Below, piece by piece: positions 34,174-42,251 of a stretch of DNA of 64,000 nt. The notes below the pieces were generated by a model. The model had not been told where the DNA came from and did not search any database. It worked only from the letters and a program-made list of their open reading frames with translations. This DNA is from Anaerolineae bacterium (GTDB lineage Bacteria > Chloroflexota > Anaerolineae > Aggregatilineales > Phototrophicaceae): assembly GCA_022841825.1 (NCBI GenBank), contig JALHQT010000003.1, forward strand, positions 496,001-560,000, written 5' to 3'. Position numbers and translations under genes: made by a program. How positions within the stretch are numbered: the first letter of the stretch is position 1; each line of letters begins with the position of its first letter.

Positions 34174-35661
34174 GTGAAGACCCGCACATTACCACTCCTC
34201 ATCTGCCTTTGTCTCTTGCTTATCGTCGGTGTCGCGCACGCACAGGATGAACGCGGGACTCTCCGCATCAACCATGCGATGGAATTTGGCGGGCTAGAAT
34301 CGCTCGATCCGATTTCACAGTATCGTTTCTTCGATGTCAACGCCCGTCTCTATAACCGCCTCGTCCGCGCGGATGCGCAGGGGCTGCCCGCGCCGGAACT
34401 GGCGACCGAGTGGTCACCGAACGACGACGCCACTGAATGGACTTTTCTCCTCCGAGAGGGTGTGCTATTTCACGATGGCGAGACGCTGACCGCCGCCGAT
34501 GTCGCCTACAGCTTTAATCGCATCATCGATCCGGCGGTTGATACGCCTGTGCGCGCTGTGCTGGGCATCATGAACCGCGTTGAGGCGGTCGATGATACGA
34601 CTGTGCGCTTTGTTCTCAATGCCCCCCATGCCGATTTCCCGCTGCTGCTGACCGATTACCGCGCGCTCGTCATCGCCGAGGGCAGCGCCGATAGGATCGA
34701 GCAGACAGGCAACGGCACCGGTCCGTTCCGCCTGGAGACGCTCGACCTGGAAGGCACAACCCGCCTGGTCGCGTTCGATGAGTATTGGGAGGGCGTACCG
34801 CAACACGGCGTGGTCGAAATATTCCCGATCCCCGATGCTACCGCCACCCTTCAGGCATTCCTCGCCGGACAGATCGATATCTACAGCGCAACAGTCGCCG
34901 AAGTCCCGCTCTTCAATCAGGATCAGGTCTACGTGCAATATCTGTTCTCTGGCGGCTGGGAGGGCATGGTCATGCGCACCGATACACCTCCCTTTGACGA
35001 TGTCCGCGTGCGCCGCGCGCTGCGCGTCGTCGCCGACCGTCAGGCGATGCTCGATCTGGCGCTCGGTCCTAACGGCGGCACCATCGCCTGTGACAGCCCG
35101 GTGTGGCCCGGCGACCCTTACTTCTCTCAAATGAACTGCCCGCAGGACATCGAGCTGGCACGACAACTGCTGGCAGAGGCGGGCTATGCCGACGGCATCA
35201 CCGTTGACCTCTATCTGTCCGACCTGTCGCAGACCTGGACCACGCTTGCGGAGGTCTACCAGCAGCAGGCAGCGCAGGCAGGCATCACCGTGAACCTCAA
35301 TATGACCTCGTCCGATGGCTATTGGTCGGACGTATGGATGATCGAGCCGTTCACATTCACCTCGTGGGGTCAGCGCCCAGCAGACCAGATCCTCAATGAG
35401 GGTTGGCGCAGCGGCGCAGATTGGAACGAGACCTACTGGAACCGCTCCGATTTCGACTCTTTGCTCGATCGTGCACGATCTGCTCTGGACTTTGCGCAGC
35501 GCAAGGAACTCTACGCAGATGCACAGGAAATGCTGTGGATGGAAGGTGGGGCGCTCATCCCGTATTTCACAAACACAGTGCGCGCTGTCAACAACGCCGT
35601 GACACTGCCCGAGATCGATTACGACATGGTCCCCTGGTGGGAAGTGACGGTCAATCGCTAA
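34174..35661 (+). CDS. Extracellular solute-binding protein, family 5 (second importer)
   Basis: A 495-residue binding protein from GTG 34174 behind AGAGGG; TTG 34159 is an alternative. The signal peptide (about 1-23, ending VAHA-QDE) has no lipobox. Family wording: LATEWSPNDDATEWTFLLR, EGVLFHDGETLTAADVAYS, GTGPFRLE, VRRALRVVADRQAM. It is shorter than its counterpart at 30625 and clearly divergent from it, so the two importers probably take different substrates. First gene of the rightward cluster. Confidence 0.93.
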   Translation: MKTRTLPLLICLCLLLIVGVAHAQDERGTLRINHAMEFGGLESLDPISQYRFFDVNARLYNRLVRADAQGLPAPELATEWSPNDDATEWTFLLREGVLFHDGETLTAADVAYSFNRIIDPAVDTPVRAVLGIMNRVEAVDDTTVRFVLNAPHADFPLLLTDYRALVIAEGSADRIEQTGNGTGPFRLETLDLEGTTRLVAFDEYWEGVPQHGVVEIFPIPDATATLQAFLAGQIDIYSATVAEVPLFNQDQVYVQYLFSGGWEGMVMRTDTPPFDDVRVRRALRVVADRQAMLDLALGPNGGTIACDSPVWPGDPYFSQMNCPQDIELARQLLAEAGYADGITVDLYLSDLSQTWTTLAEVYQQQAAQAGITVNLNMTSSDGYWSDVWMIEPFTFTSWGQRPADQILNEGWRSGADWNETYWNRSDFDSLLDRARSALDFAQRKELYADAQEMLWMEGGALIPYFTNTVRAVNNAVTLPEIDYDMVPWWEVTVNR

Positions 35662-35688
35662 TCCGATAGGGCAAGGGATATTGAAAGA

Positions 35689-35708
35689 GGACGAGGCTTG
35701 CCTCGTCC
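35689..35708. repeat. Palindrome GGACGAGGC-TT-GCCTCGTCC
   Basis: A perfect 9+2+9 inverted repeat between the binding-protein and permease genes, the same relative place as the stems at 30506-30609 in the sister operon. It may attenuate read-through. It overlaps no gene and ends 25 bases before the permease ATG. Confidence 0.6.
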
Positions 35709-35733
35709 CTACGGATCGGGTCCTGGGGAACAC

Positions 35734-36687
35734 ATGCTGAAGCTCGCGCTGCAACGGGTAATCCTGGCGGTTTTTACGCTGGCGATGGTGGCGGTCGTCG
35801 TGTTTGCGACGACCGAACTGCTGCCCGGCGATGTCTGCACGGCATTCCTGGGGCGCGATGCGCGTGACGTTGAGCGCCTGGAACGCTGCCGCGAGGAACG
35901 TGGATTGAATCGCCCGGCGGTCGAACGCTTTGGCGAATGGGCGGGCGGGCTTCTGAGTGGTGACCTCGGCACATCCGTTATCCGCGACCGCCCCATTGCT
36001 GACGTGATCGGCAGCCGGCTGCGCAACACCTTTGTGCTGGGCATCGCGGCGGCTGTCGTGGGCATCCCGCTCGCCGTAGGGCTGGGCGTGCTGATCGCCA
36101 TCAAGCGCGACACCGCGCTGGATGTGACGATTTCTTCGACCGCGCTTTTCGCCATGACGCTTCCCGACTTCGTCACGGCGACGGTGCTGGTCTTCATTTT
36201 CAGTTTCGTCCTCGGCTGGTTCCCTGCGGTAACGCTCATCAATGTCAACGCGCCAATTGCTGAACTGCTGCCGAATATCATTCTGCCCATCATGGTGCTG
36301 ACGTTCGTGATGGTCGCTCATATCATGCGGCTGGTGCGCACCAGCACCATTGAAGTGCTTGCCAGCGATTATGTGCAGATGGCACGCTTGAAAGGCGTGC
36401 CCTTCCGCCAGATCGTCTGGCGGCACGTGCTGCCTAACGCCATGCTGCCCGCCATCAACATCGTCGCGCTCACGCTGGGTTGGCTGCTCGGCGGCACAAC
36501 CATCATCGAAAGCATCTTTAACTACCCCGGAATCGGCACCCTGCTGCTCAATGCCATCTCGGATCGCGATCTGCCCCTGGTGCAAAGCCTGGCACTGCTG
36601 ATGGCGCTGATCTACATCGGTCTCAATCTGATCGCCGACCTGCTGACGCTGGCGCTCAATCCGCGCCTGCGTACGCTGCGCGCCTGA
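35734..36687 (+). CDS. Importer permease, DppB type (second importer)
   Basis: A 317-residue permease; TGGGGAA lies just before ATG 35734. It has six helices and family wording at the start (LKLALQRVILAVFTLAMVAVVV, seen in part), with ELLPGDVC near 33 and the EAA loop DYVQMARLKGVPFRQIVWRH then VLPNAMLPAINIVALTLGW. It forms the channel with the DppC subunit that follows. Confidence 0.93.
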   Translation: MLKLALQRVILAVFTLAMVAVVVFATTELLPGDVCTAFLGRDARDVERLERCREERGLNRPAVERFGEWAGGLLSGDLGTSVIRDRPIADVIGSRLRNTFVLGIAAAVVGIPLAVGLGVLIAIKRDTALDVTISSTALFAMTLPDFVTATVLVFIFSFVLGWFPAVTLINVNAPIAELLPNIILPIMVLTFVMVAHIMRLVRTSTIEVLASDYVQMARLKGVPFRQIVWRHVLPNAMLPAINIVALTLGWLLGGTTIIESIFNYPGIGTLLLNAISDRDLPLVQSLALLMALIYIGLNLIADLLTLALNPRLRTLRA

Positions 36688-36702
36688 AAACAGGAGGCTG
36701 CC

Positions 36703-37596
36703 ATCGCCACTTACGACGCCACCCGACTGCTTCACACGCTGCGCACCGCCTCATCGGGCGGCGTGCTGCGCGCGCTCCTGCGCTCACGCAGCGGGGTGGT
36801 TGGCATCAGCATCGTCATGCTCCATCTCGTGATTGCGCTCATCGCGCCGTTGATTGTGCCTTACGACCCGTCGGCACAAAGCGTGCGGCTCGCGCTCAAC
36901 GCACCCTCCAGCCAACACCCGTTTGGCACCGATCACCTGGGGCGTGACGTCTTCACGCGGACGCTGCTGGGTGGTCAGACTGCGCTGGCGATCACGCTCA
37001 TCAGCGCCTCGCTTGCGATTGTCTGGGGCGGAATGGTCGGCGTCGCGTTGGGTTTCATCGGTGGGCGGATTGACGAGCTGTTCATGCGGCTGGTCGATGC
37101 ACTGCTGGCGATTCCCTGGTTGCTCTTTCTGCTGCTCATCGTGAGCGTGCTTGGGCGCGAGAACTGGGTGCTGATTGTGGTGCTGACGTTCTTTTACGGA
37201 CTGCCCGCCATCCGCATCGTCCGCGCGGCGACGCTTGACTTCGTCGCCCGCGACTTCATCACGGCGGCGCGCGCCCGCGGTGAAGGCACCCTCACCATTG
37301 TGCGGCGCGAACTCTTGCCGAATGTGCTCGACGTGCTGCTCGTCGAAGGCGCGATGCAGTGGTCGTGGATGCTGCTCGGCTTCAGCTCCCTTTCGTTTCT
37401 CGGCTTCGGCGTCACGCCGCCCACGCCTGATTGGGGGCTGATGATCAGCGACAACACACGTACCTTCTCACTTTACCCCTGGGCGACCTTCTACCCGCTT
37501 TTCGCCCTGAGTTCACTCATCATCGGCATTAACCTGGCGGCGGACGCCCTGGCAAAGGCGCTGGGCATCGACCGCACGCAGGGAGCGCCGCTGTGA
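36703..37596 (+). CDS. Importer permease, DppC type, probable ATC start
   Basis: The open frame extends upstream of the first standard start (GTG 36763) to ATC 36703, which sits five bases after a perfect AGGAGG (36692-36697). No ATG, GTG or TTG is available near that site. From ATC the protein has 297 residues with a normal 25-residue cytoplasmic lead (ATYDATRLLHTLRTASSG) before helix 1. From GTG 36763 it would have 277 and almost no lead. The core is typical: HPFGTDHLGRDVFTRTLLGG and the EAA loop RDFITAARARGEGTLTIVRR. Its stop overlaps the next GTG (GTGA). Confidence 0.85.
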   Translation: MATYDATRLLHTLRTASSGGVLRALLRSRSGVVGISIVMLHLVIALIAPLIVPYDPSAQSVRLALNAPSSQHPFGTDHLGRDVFTRTLLGGQTALAITLISASLAIVWGGMVGVALGFIGGRIDELFMRLVDALLAIPWLLFLLLIVSVLGRENWVLIVVLTFFYGLPAIRIVRAATLDFVARDFITAARARGEGTLTIVRRELLPNVLDVLLVEGAMQWSWMLLGFSSLSFLGFGVTPPTPDWGLMISDNTRTFSLYPWATFYPLFALSSLIIGINLAADALAKALGIDRTQGAPL

Positions 37597-39497
37597 ATAC
37601 ACCGCTGGTTGAAATCGAGCATCTTCGTGTCGGCTATCGCAACGCCAGCGGCGAGATGATCCATGTGCTGCGCGATGTCTCGCTGGACGTCAGCATGGGT
37701 GAGAGCATCGGCATCGTCGGCGAAAGCGGTTGTGGAAAAAGCACCCTGGCGCTGGCATTCATGGGTTATCTGCGCCGAGGCAGCGAACGCATCGCTGGGA
37801 CAGTTCGCTTTGATGGGCGCGATCTCTTTGCGTTGGACGACAAAGCGCTGACGCGGCTGCGCGGCGGGCAGATCGCCGTCATACCACAGAATGCGGGTCA
37901 GGCGCTGACCCCAACCCTGCGCATCGGAGCGCAAATCGCCGAAGCGTTGGCGCTGCATACGACGCTGTCCCCGAAAGCCGTGAGCAGTCGCGTGGTCGAG
38001 CTGCTGATGCAGGTGCGATTGCCAACGCCGGAAGTCCTGGCGCGAAGGTATCCCCATGAGCTTTCCGGCGGACAGCAGCAGCGTGTCGCTATCGCAATGG
38101 CAATCGCCAGCCAACCGTCACTGCTGGTGCTGGACGAGCCGACGACCGGACTGGACGTCACAACTCAGGCGGCAATCCTCGATCTCCTGGCGGGCTTACA
38201 ACGTGAGATGGGCGTGGCGATGATCTGCGTCAGCCACGATATCGGCATGATAGCGCGCCTGAGTCAGCGCGTCGCCGTGCTGTATGGCGGTGAAATCGCC
38301 GAGATGGGCGAGACGCAAGCCTTGCTGCGCAAGCCGCTGCATCCCTATACGCGCGGACTGCTCGCCGCGATCCCAACCATCCACGATACTGCGATTCCGC
38401 GCGGCATATCGGGGCACCCGCCCATCTTCACCGACTATTCGGTCGGCTGCGCGTTTGCTCCACGCTGCGCACATGCCGACGAAACATGCCGGGACGTCAG
38501 CCCGGCACTCGATCTGCATCGCAGTGATGATGTCCGGCAGGTGCGCTGCCACCACTTCGCCAGTCTTCTTGAAAAGACACCACCGCCGCCGCTCAATCGT
38601 GTGCCCAGTGTGCCACCGGGTGAGCAGCACAGCCCGCTCCTGGAGCTGGTCGATGTCTCGATGCGCTACGGTCATGACGGGATTGTTGAAGTGATCCGCC
38701 GCCGCATGAGCAACGAGGCATCGGATCGACCCATGACGGTACAAGCGGTCGGTTTCTCGGTTCATCGTGGCGAGACCGTCGCGCTGGTCGGTGAAAGCGG
38801 CAGTGGCAAATCGACGATTGTGCGCGCGATTTCGGGTTTGATGCGCCCGCTTGCAGGCGGTATCGCCTTCGCCGGGAAACCGCTCGCAGGCAGCATCGAC
38901 CAACGCCCGCAGGAGGTTCGCCGTGCGATCCAGATCATCTTTCAGAACCCGGATGCATCCCTCAATCCGCGTCATACCGTCGCGGACATCCTGGCGCAGC
39001 CGCTGCGGCTTTATTTCCGCCTCAACGAGCGTGAATGTCGCCAGCGTGCTGCGGCGCTGCTGGAACGTGTTCGGCTGAACACGGCGTATCTGACACGTTA
39101 CCCGGCGCAGCTTTCCGGCGGGGAAAAGCAGCGCGTTGCCATCGCCCGTGCCTTCGCCGCCGAACCTGATCTCGTCCTGTGTGATGAGATTACGTCGGCA
39201 CTCGACGTGTCGGTGCAGGCAGCGATACTGGAGCTGCTGGTCGATCTTCAGCGTGAGCGCGGCACGGCTTACATCGTCATCGCCCACGATCTGGCAGTCG
39301 TGCGCGCCCTGGCAGACCGCGTCGCCGTCCTGAAGGGCGGGCGCATCTGCGAGATCGATTCCGTCGATGAAGTTTACGCTCCGCCCTATCACCCGTATAC
39401 CGAGCAGCTCCTGGCTTCGGTTCTGCAATTGCCCGCTCATGCAGCCAACGGGGCAGGCTATGCCCTGCCCACCTACACCATCTCGCCTTCTCGCTAG
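37593..39497 (+). CDS. Fused double ATPase of the second importer
   Basis: 634 residues with two nucleotide-binding units. Unit 1: GESGCGKST near 44, LSGGQQQR and LVLDEPTTGLD. Unit 2: GESGSGKST near 400, LSGGEKQR and LCDEITSALD, where the usual P of DEP is I. Unit 1 keeps its C-terminal cysteine cluster (FAPRCAHADETC); the second unit lacks it. The last 18 residues (from about AANGAG) are encoded by a GGGCAGG/CCTGCCC palindrome of the intergenic type, so the C-terminus appears extended by a repeat. The GTG start overlaps the permease stop. Confidence 0.93.
   Translation: MNTPLVEIEHLRVGYRNASGEMIHVLRDVSLDVSMGESIGIVGESGCGKSTLALAFMGYLRRGSERIAGTVRFDGRDLFALDDKALTRLRGGQIAVIPQNAGQALTPTLRIGAQIAEALALHTTLSPKAVSSRVVELLMQVRLPTPEVLARRYPHELSGGQQQRVAIAMAIASQPSLLVLDEPTTGLDVTTQAAILDLLAGLQREMGVAMICVSHDIGMIARLSQRVAVLYGGEIAEMGETQALLRKPLHPYTRGLLAAIPTIHDTAIPRGISGHPPIFTDYSVGCAFAPRCAHADETCRDVSPALDLHRSDDVRQVRCHHFASLLEKTPPPPLNRVPSVPPGEQHSPLLELVDVSMRYGHDGIVEVIRRRMSNEASDRPMTVQAVGFSVHRGETVALVGESGSGKSTIVRAISGLMRPLAGGIAFAGKPLAGSIDQRPQEVRRAIQIIFQNPDASLNPRHTVADILAQPLRLYFRLNERECRQRAAALLERVRLNTAYLTRYPAQLSGGEKQRVAIARAFAAEPDLVLCDEITSALDVSVQAAILELLVDLQRERGTAYIVIAHDLAVVRALADRVAVLKGGRICEIDSVDEVYAPPYHPYTEQLLASVLQLPAHAANGAGYALPTYTISPSR
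39451..39470. repeat. Intergenic-type palindrome inside the ATPase 3' end
   Basis: Arms GGGCAGG (39451-39457) and CCTGCCC (39464-39470) around six bases. The wording resembles the dispersed palindromes between genes, but here it is translated as part of the ATPase C-terminus. Confidence 0.5.
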
Positions 39498-39513
39498 ACA
39501 AAGGGATTACCAG

Positions 39514-40344
39514 ATGTCAACCTCCACGAACACCTCACTTCCCATCATCGGAGCTGCAATGGAAATGGCGAGCCTGCCCAAGTACATCGACTGGCTTGTC
39601 GACAAGCAGCGCCCGCTGGAAATCCAGGACCCGTGCAACTATGACGTCCTGGACGGCGATTGGAAGCCGGCGATCGTGGAAGCGCGCGCGCTGCTCAGTC
39701 GTCATGGCTACAGCGGGCGGATGGGGATTCACGCTGCCTATAGTGGGCTTGATCTGTCATGCAGCGACCCGCTGATTAACGAAGTGATCGCCAAACGTCA
39801 TCGCCAATGTCTGGAGTTTGGCGCGGAGCTGGGGGCGACACATATGGTTTTGCACAGTCCATTTCTCTGGTTCGGCAATGTGCATACCAATTACATGCCG
39901 CGCAGCGAACGCCAATGGATGATTGATCTTGCCCACCAGGTGCTGACGCCGCTGATGCCGATGGCGGAGCAGATGGGCTGCGCCTTCGTCTTCGAGGTGT
40001 GCAGCGATCTGCATGTCGTCCCGCTGCTCGACCTGGTGCGCTCTTTCGACTCGTCCCATGTGCGCCTGAGCATCGACACCGGGCACGCCTTCGTCATGCA
40101 GCAGCAGGGCGGACCCACGCCGGAGCAGTGGGTTTACGAAGGCTCGGATGTGTTGGAACATGTGCATATACAGGATGTCGATGGGCAGGCAGATCGCCAC
40201 TGGCAGATCGGCAAGGGCAACATCAACTGGTATGCCTTCTTTAAGGCGCTGCGTGAGACGCAGATCAATCCGCGTCTGCTCCTCGAAATAGACGAAATTC
40301 AGGAGTCGGCGGAATGGCTCATGCAGCAGGGGCTGGTGCAGTAA
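39514..40344 (+). CDS. Sugar phosphate isomerase/epimerase-like TIM-barrel protein
   Basis: A 276-residue protein from ATG 39514, with AAGGG upstream. The AP-endonuclease-2-like TIM-barrel pattern is visible: GYSGRMGIHAAY, THMVLHSPFLW, CAFVFEVCSDLHV, VRLSIDTGHAFV, LEHVHIQDVDGQADRH, NPRLLLEIDE. The His, Glu and Asp ligands for a divalent metal are conserved in kind. It is the last gene of the rightward importer cluster and probably isomerises an imported sugar or its acid. Confidence 0.88.
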   Translation: MSTSTNTSLPIIGAAMEMASLPKYIDWLVDKQRPLEIQDPCNYDVLDGDWKPAIVEARALLSRHGYSGRMGIHAAYSGLDLSCSDPLINEVIAKRHRQCLEFGAELGATHMVLHSPFLWFGNVHTNYMPRSERQWMIDLAHQVLTPLMPMAEQMGCAFVFEVCSDLHVVPLLDLVRSFDSSHVRLSIDTGHAFVMQQQGGPTPEQWVYEGSDVLEHVHIQDVDGQADRHWQIGKGNINWYAFFKALRETQINPRLLLEIDEIQESAEWLMQQGLVQ

Positions 40345-40391
40345 GGCACCTATCAGTGCGCCGCCAATGATGGATTTCAATGCTGCACGGC

Positions 40392-41078
40392 TTATTGAGG
40401 GATTTGCACCCGCCAGCGAACCGTAACCGTTGTGCCCTGATTGACACCAGGACTCTCGATTTGAATATCGCCGCCGTATGCCTGCACGATCGCTCCCACA
40501 ATCGACAAGCCCAATCCCGAACCCGGTACGTCGCGCAGGCGAGCGCGGTCCGCCCGGTAAAAACGCTCAAAGAGATGCGGCAGATGTTCGGGAGCGATCC
40601 CGATTCCCGTGTCGGTCAGGGTATGAATCATCATCTGGTCTTCGCACACGAGCGACCAACGCACTGATCCGCCGTTCGATGTGTACTTGAGTGCATTGTC
40701 GAGCAGGTTGCGAAATACCAGCGTCAGATGCGCCAGATTGACATGGATGTGAATCGCCTGGTCTGGAGCAGTCAGCGAGAGGGTGATCCCTTTCGCTTCG
40801 GCTTGGGGCAGCATTTGATTCCGCAGTGCGGATGCAAAGCGCACGATGTCCACCTGGTCGCACCCCAGTTCCATCCGATCCACATCGAGCCGCGCCAACA
40901 GGGTAAACCCCTGTACCATGCTGGTCAACCGGGCGATTTCCGCCTCAATCTCGTCGAGATATTTGCGCGCCGCCGCATCTTCAGCGAGTGCCGGGGACCG
41001 CTTCAGGGCTTCGGTGCGGAGTTGTCGTTCGAATAACAGGGCGCATCGAGATGGACTGATGCCCGGCTCAAGCGACAA
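40392..41078 (-). pseudogene. Sensor histidine kinase, 5'-truncated
   Basis: The frame retains the end of the dimerisation helix (EIEAEIARLTSMVQGFTLLA) and a full ATPase domain (NLLDNALKYTSNGGSV; DTGIGIAPEHLPHLFERFYR; GSGLGLSIVGAIVQAYGG). Upstream, the H-box His (SHELRTPL in relatives) is absent and the similarity stops. The only start is a TTG inside the T tract of the neighbouring terminator. It is a fragment, not an expressed kinase. Confidence 0.8.
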
Positions 41079-41102
41079 AAAAGGGCGCTTTGGAGCGCCC
41101 TT
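41077..41102 (-). terminator. Rho-independent terminator, leftward
   Basis: On the minus strand a 9-base stem AAGGGCGCT/AGCGCCCTT with a 4-base loop (41102-41081) is followed by a run of six T. It ends the transcript coming from the GlsB/YciE-type genes. This is the cleanest intrinsic terminator in the window. Confidence 0.85.
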
Positions 41103-41120
41103 GCTTGGCAGGTAGCTGAC

Positions 41121-41402
41121 TCAGGAACGATTCGAGCGGCTGGAGGTGGTGCTGCTTTCGTTGCTGCCGCGACCAGAACCGCCATTCGTGGTCTGTGACG
41201 CAACCTGTTCGTTGATCTTGATGCCCACAGAAGACAGCAGTTCATCCGTCTGCTTCTCCTCATCGAGCGTCTGGCGAAGCAGGCGGCTTAGTTCGTTATG
41301 CGTGAGCGCGTCGGCGTAAGCACAGACGGTGCCATACGCGGCGATCTCGTAGTGCTCGACGCGCTGCGCGGCACCGACTGTGAGACACGTCTGATAGTCC
41401 AC
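41121..41402 (-). pseudogene. YciE/YciF-type (DUF892) ferritin-like protein, 5'-truncated
   Basis: About 93 codons match only the last helices of DUF892 proteins (AAQRVEHYEIAAYGTVCAYA, then LLRQTLDEEKQTDELL), followed by a Ser/Gly/Asn-rich tail. In-frame TGA lies just upstream (about 41418), and the first 90 or so residues of the four-helix bundle are missing. The break falls right after the GlsB stop codon at 41425, suggesting a deletion junction there. A terminator follows the gene. Confidence 0.75.
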
Positions 41403-41424
41403 CGGGATGGCGGAAGATCAGGCG

Positions 41425-41688
41425 CTAGGCACGGCGAAGTAAACGCAGCAGCGCCAATAAGACGATCGCGCCGATGAACGCGACCAGAATGCTTCCAATG
41501 TTCAACCCGGTGACCGCGCCGCCGACACCGAGCAGGTTGAGCAGGAAGCCGCCGATAAGACCGCCGACGATGCCGACGATGATGTCTGCAAGCAAACCCT
41601 GTTCCGCGTTGGTTTTCATGACGATGCTGGCGAGCCAGCCCGCGATAGCCCCGACGATCACCCAGATGAGAATATTGATCGGATCCAT
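41425..41688 (-). CDS. GlsB/YeaQ/YmgE-family stress membrane protein (second copy)
   Basis: An 87-residue protein from ATG 41688, with AAGGAG ten bases upstream. Three hydrophobic segments carry the family wording IVGAIAGWLASIVMK, GLLADIIVGIVGGLIGGFLL, AIVLLALLRLLRR. It is close to the copy at 19127. It follows the CsbD gene on the same strand, mirroring the GlsB-CsbD pairing of the larger stress run. Confidence 0.93.
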   Translation of the reverse strand: MDPINILIWVIVGAIAGWLASIVMKTNAEQGLLADIIVGIVGGLIGGFLLNLLGVGGAVTGLNIGSILVAFIGAIVLLALLRLLRRA

Positions 41689-41755
41689 GTGTAGTCTCCT
41701 TGCTGATCTGTGCTGTGCAATATGCTGTGAGGCAGAAGTCAATCAGCCGCTGCGA

Positions 41756-41968
41756 TTAGTTTTCGCGGTAGGCGTGTTCCCACTCGTCAATCTCACGATC
41801 GACATCGTCCTTCGCCATGCCGTAACGCTCGCGGATCTTCCCCGCCAACTTCTCACGGTTGCCCTGGATCTGCTCCAGGTCATCGTCGGTCAGGTCACCC
41901 CATTTGGCGCGTACATCGCCCTTGAACTGCTGCCACTTTCCGGCAATACGATCCCACAATCCGTCCAT
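41756..41968 (-). CDS. CsbD-family stress protein (second copy)
   Basis: A 70-residue hydrophilic protein. ATG 41968 lies nine bases after AAGGAG; an ATG at 41974 is too close to it. The family wording is DRIAGKWQQFKGDVRAKWG, LTDDDLEQIQGNREKLAGKI, RERYGMAKDDVDREIDEW. It is a clear paralogue of the gene at 21919. Confidence 0.93.
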   Translation of the reverse strand: MDGLWDRIAGKWQQFKGDVRAKWGDLTDDDLEQIQGNREKLAGKIRERYGMAKDDVDREIDEWEHAYREN

Positions 41969-42251
41969 GGTCATTGTCTCCTTATTCAGACAGCGAGAGC
42001 GGTGTACCTCACAGTACATAGTTCCCAGTGTAGAGCGACTATCAAGCCGAATGATGACCCGCACGGTCACGCTGCCCTAGGTCAGACGACCTATACGCGC
42101 CTCATACCCCCCACTTGACCTAGAGGCGCATCCTCTGCGCAGCACATCACTAGAACTAAATAAAGACCTATATTGCGTAAGCAGATGTGTTGTTTGTCGA
42201 AACGATTTCTCTGACCACTGTCGCTGGCGAACGAAATTGAAAGGGAGCTTC

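Noticed and set aside
34465-36735. Open frame of 756 codons on the minus strand
   Set aside because: It lies antisense to the binding-protein and permease genes, whose products match known families, and its composition is the complement typical of GC-rich coding DNA.
38196-39440. Open frame of 414 codons on the minus strand
   Set aside because: Antisense to the fused ATPase with clear Walker and signature motifs; no family wording in the minus frame.
41076-41078. TTG start for the kinase fragment
   Set aside because: It lies within the T tract of a strong terminator and would give a kinase without the phosphorylated His.
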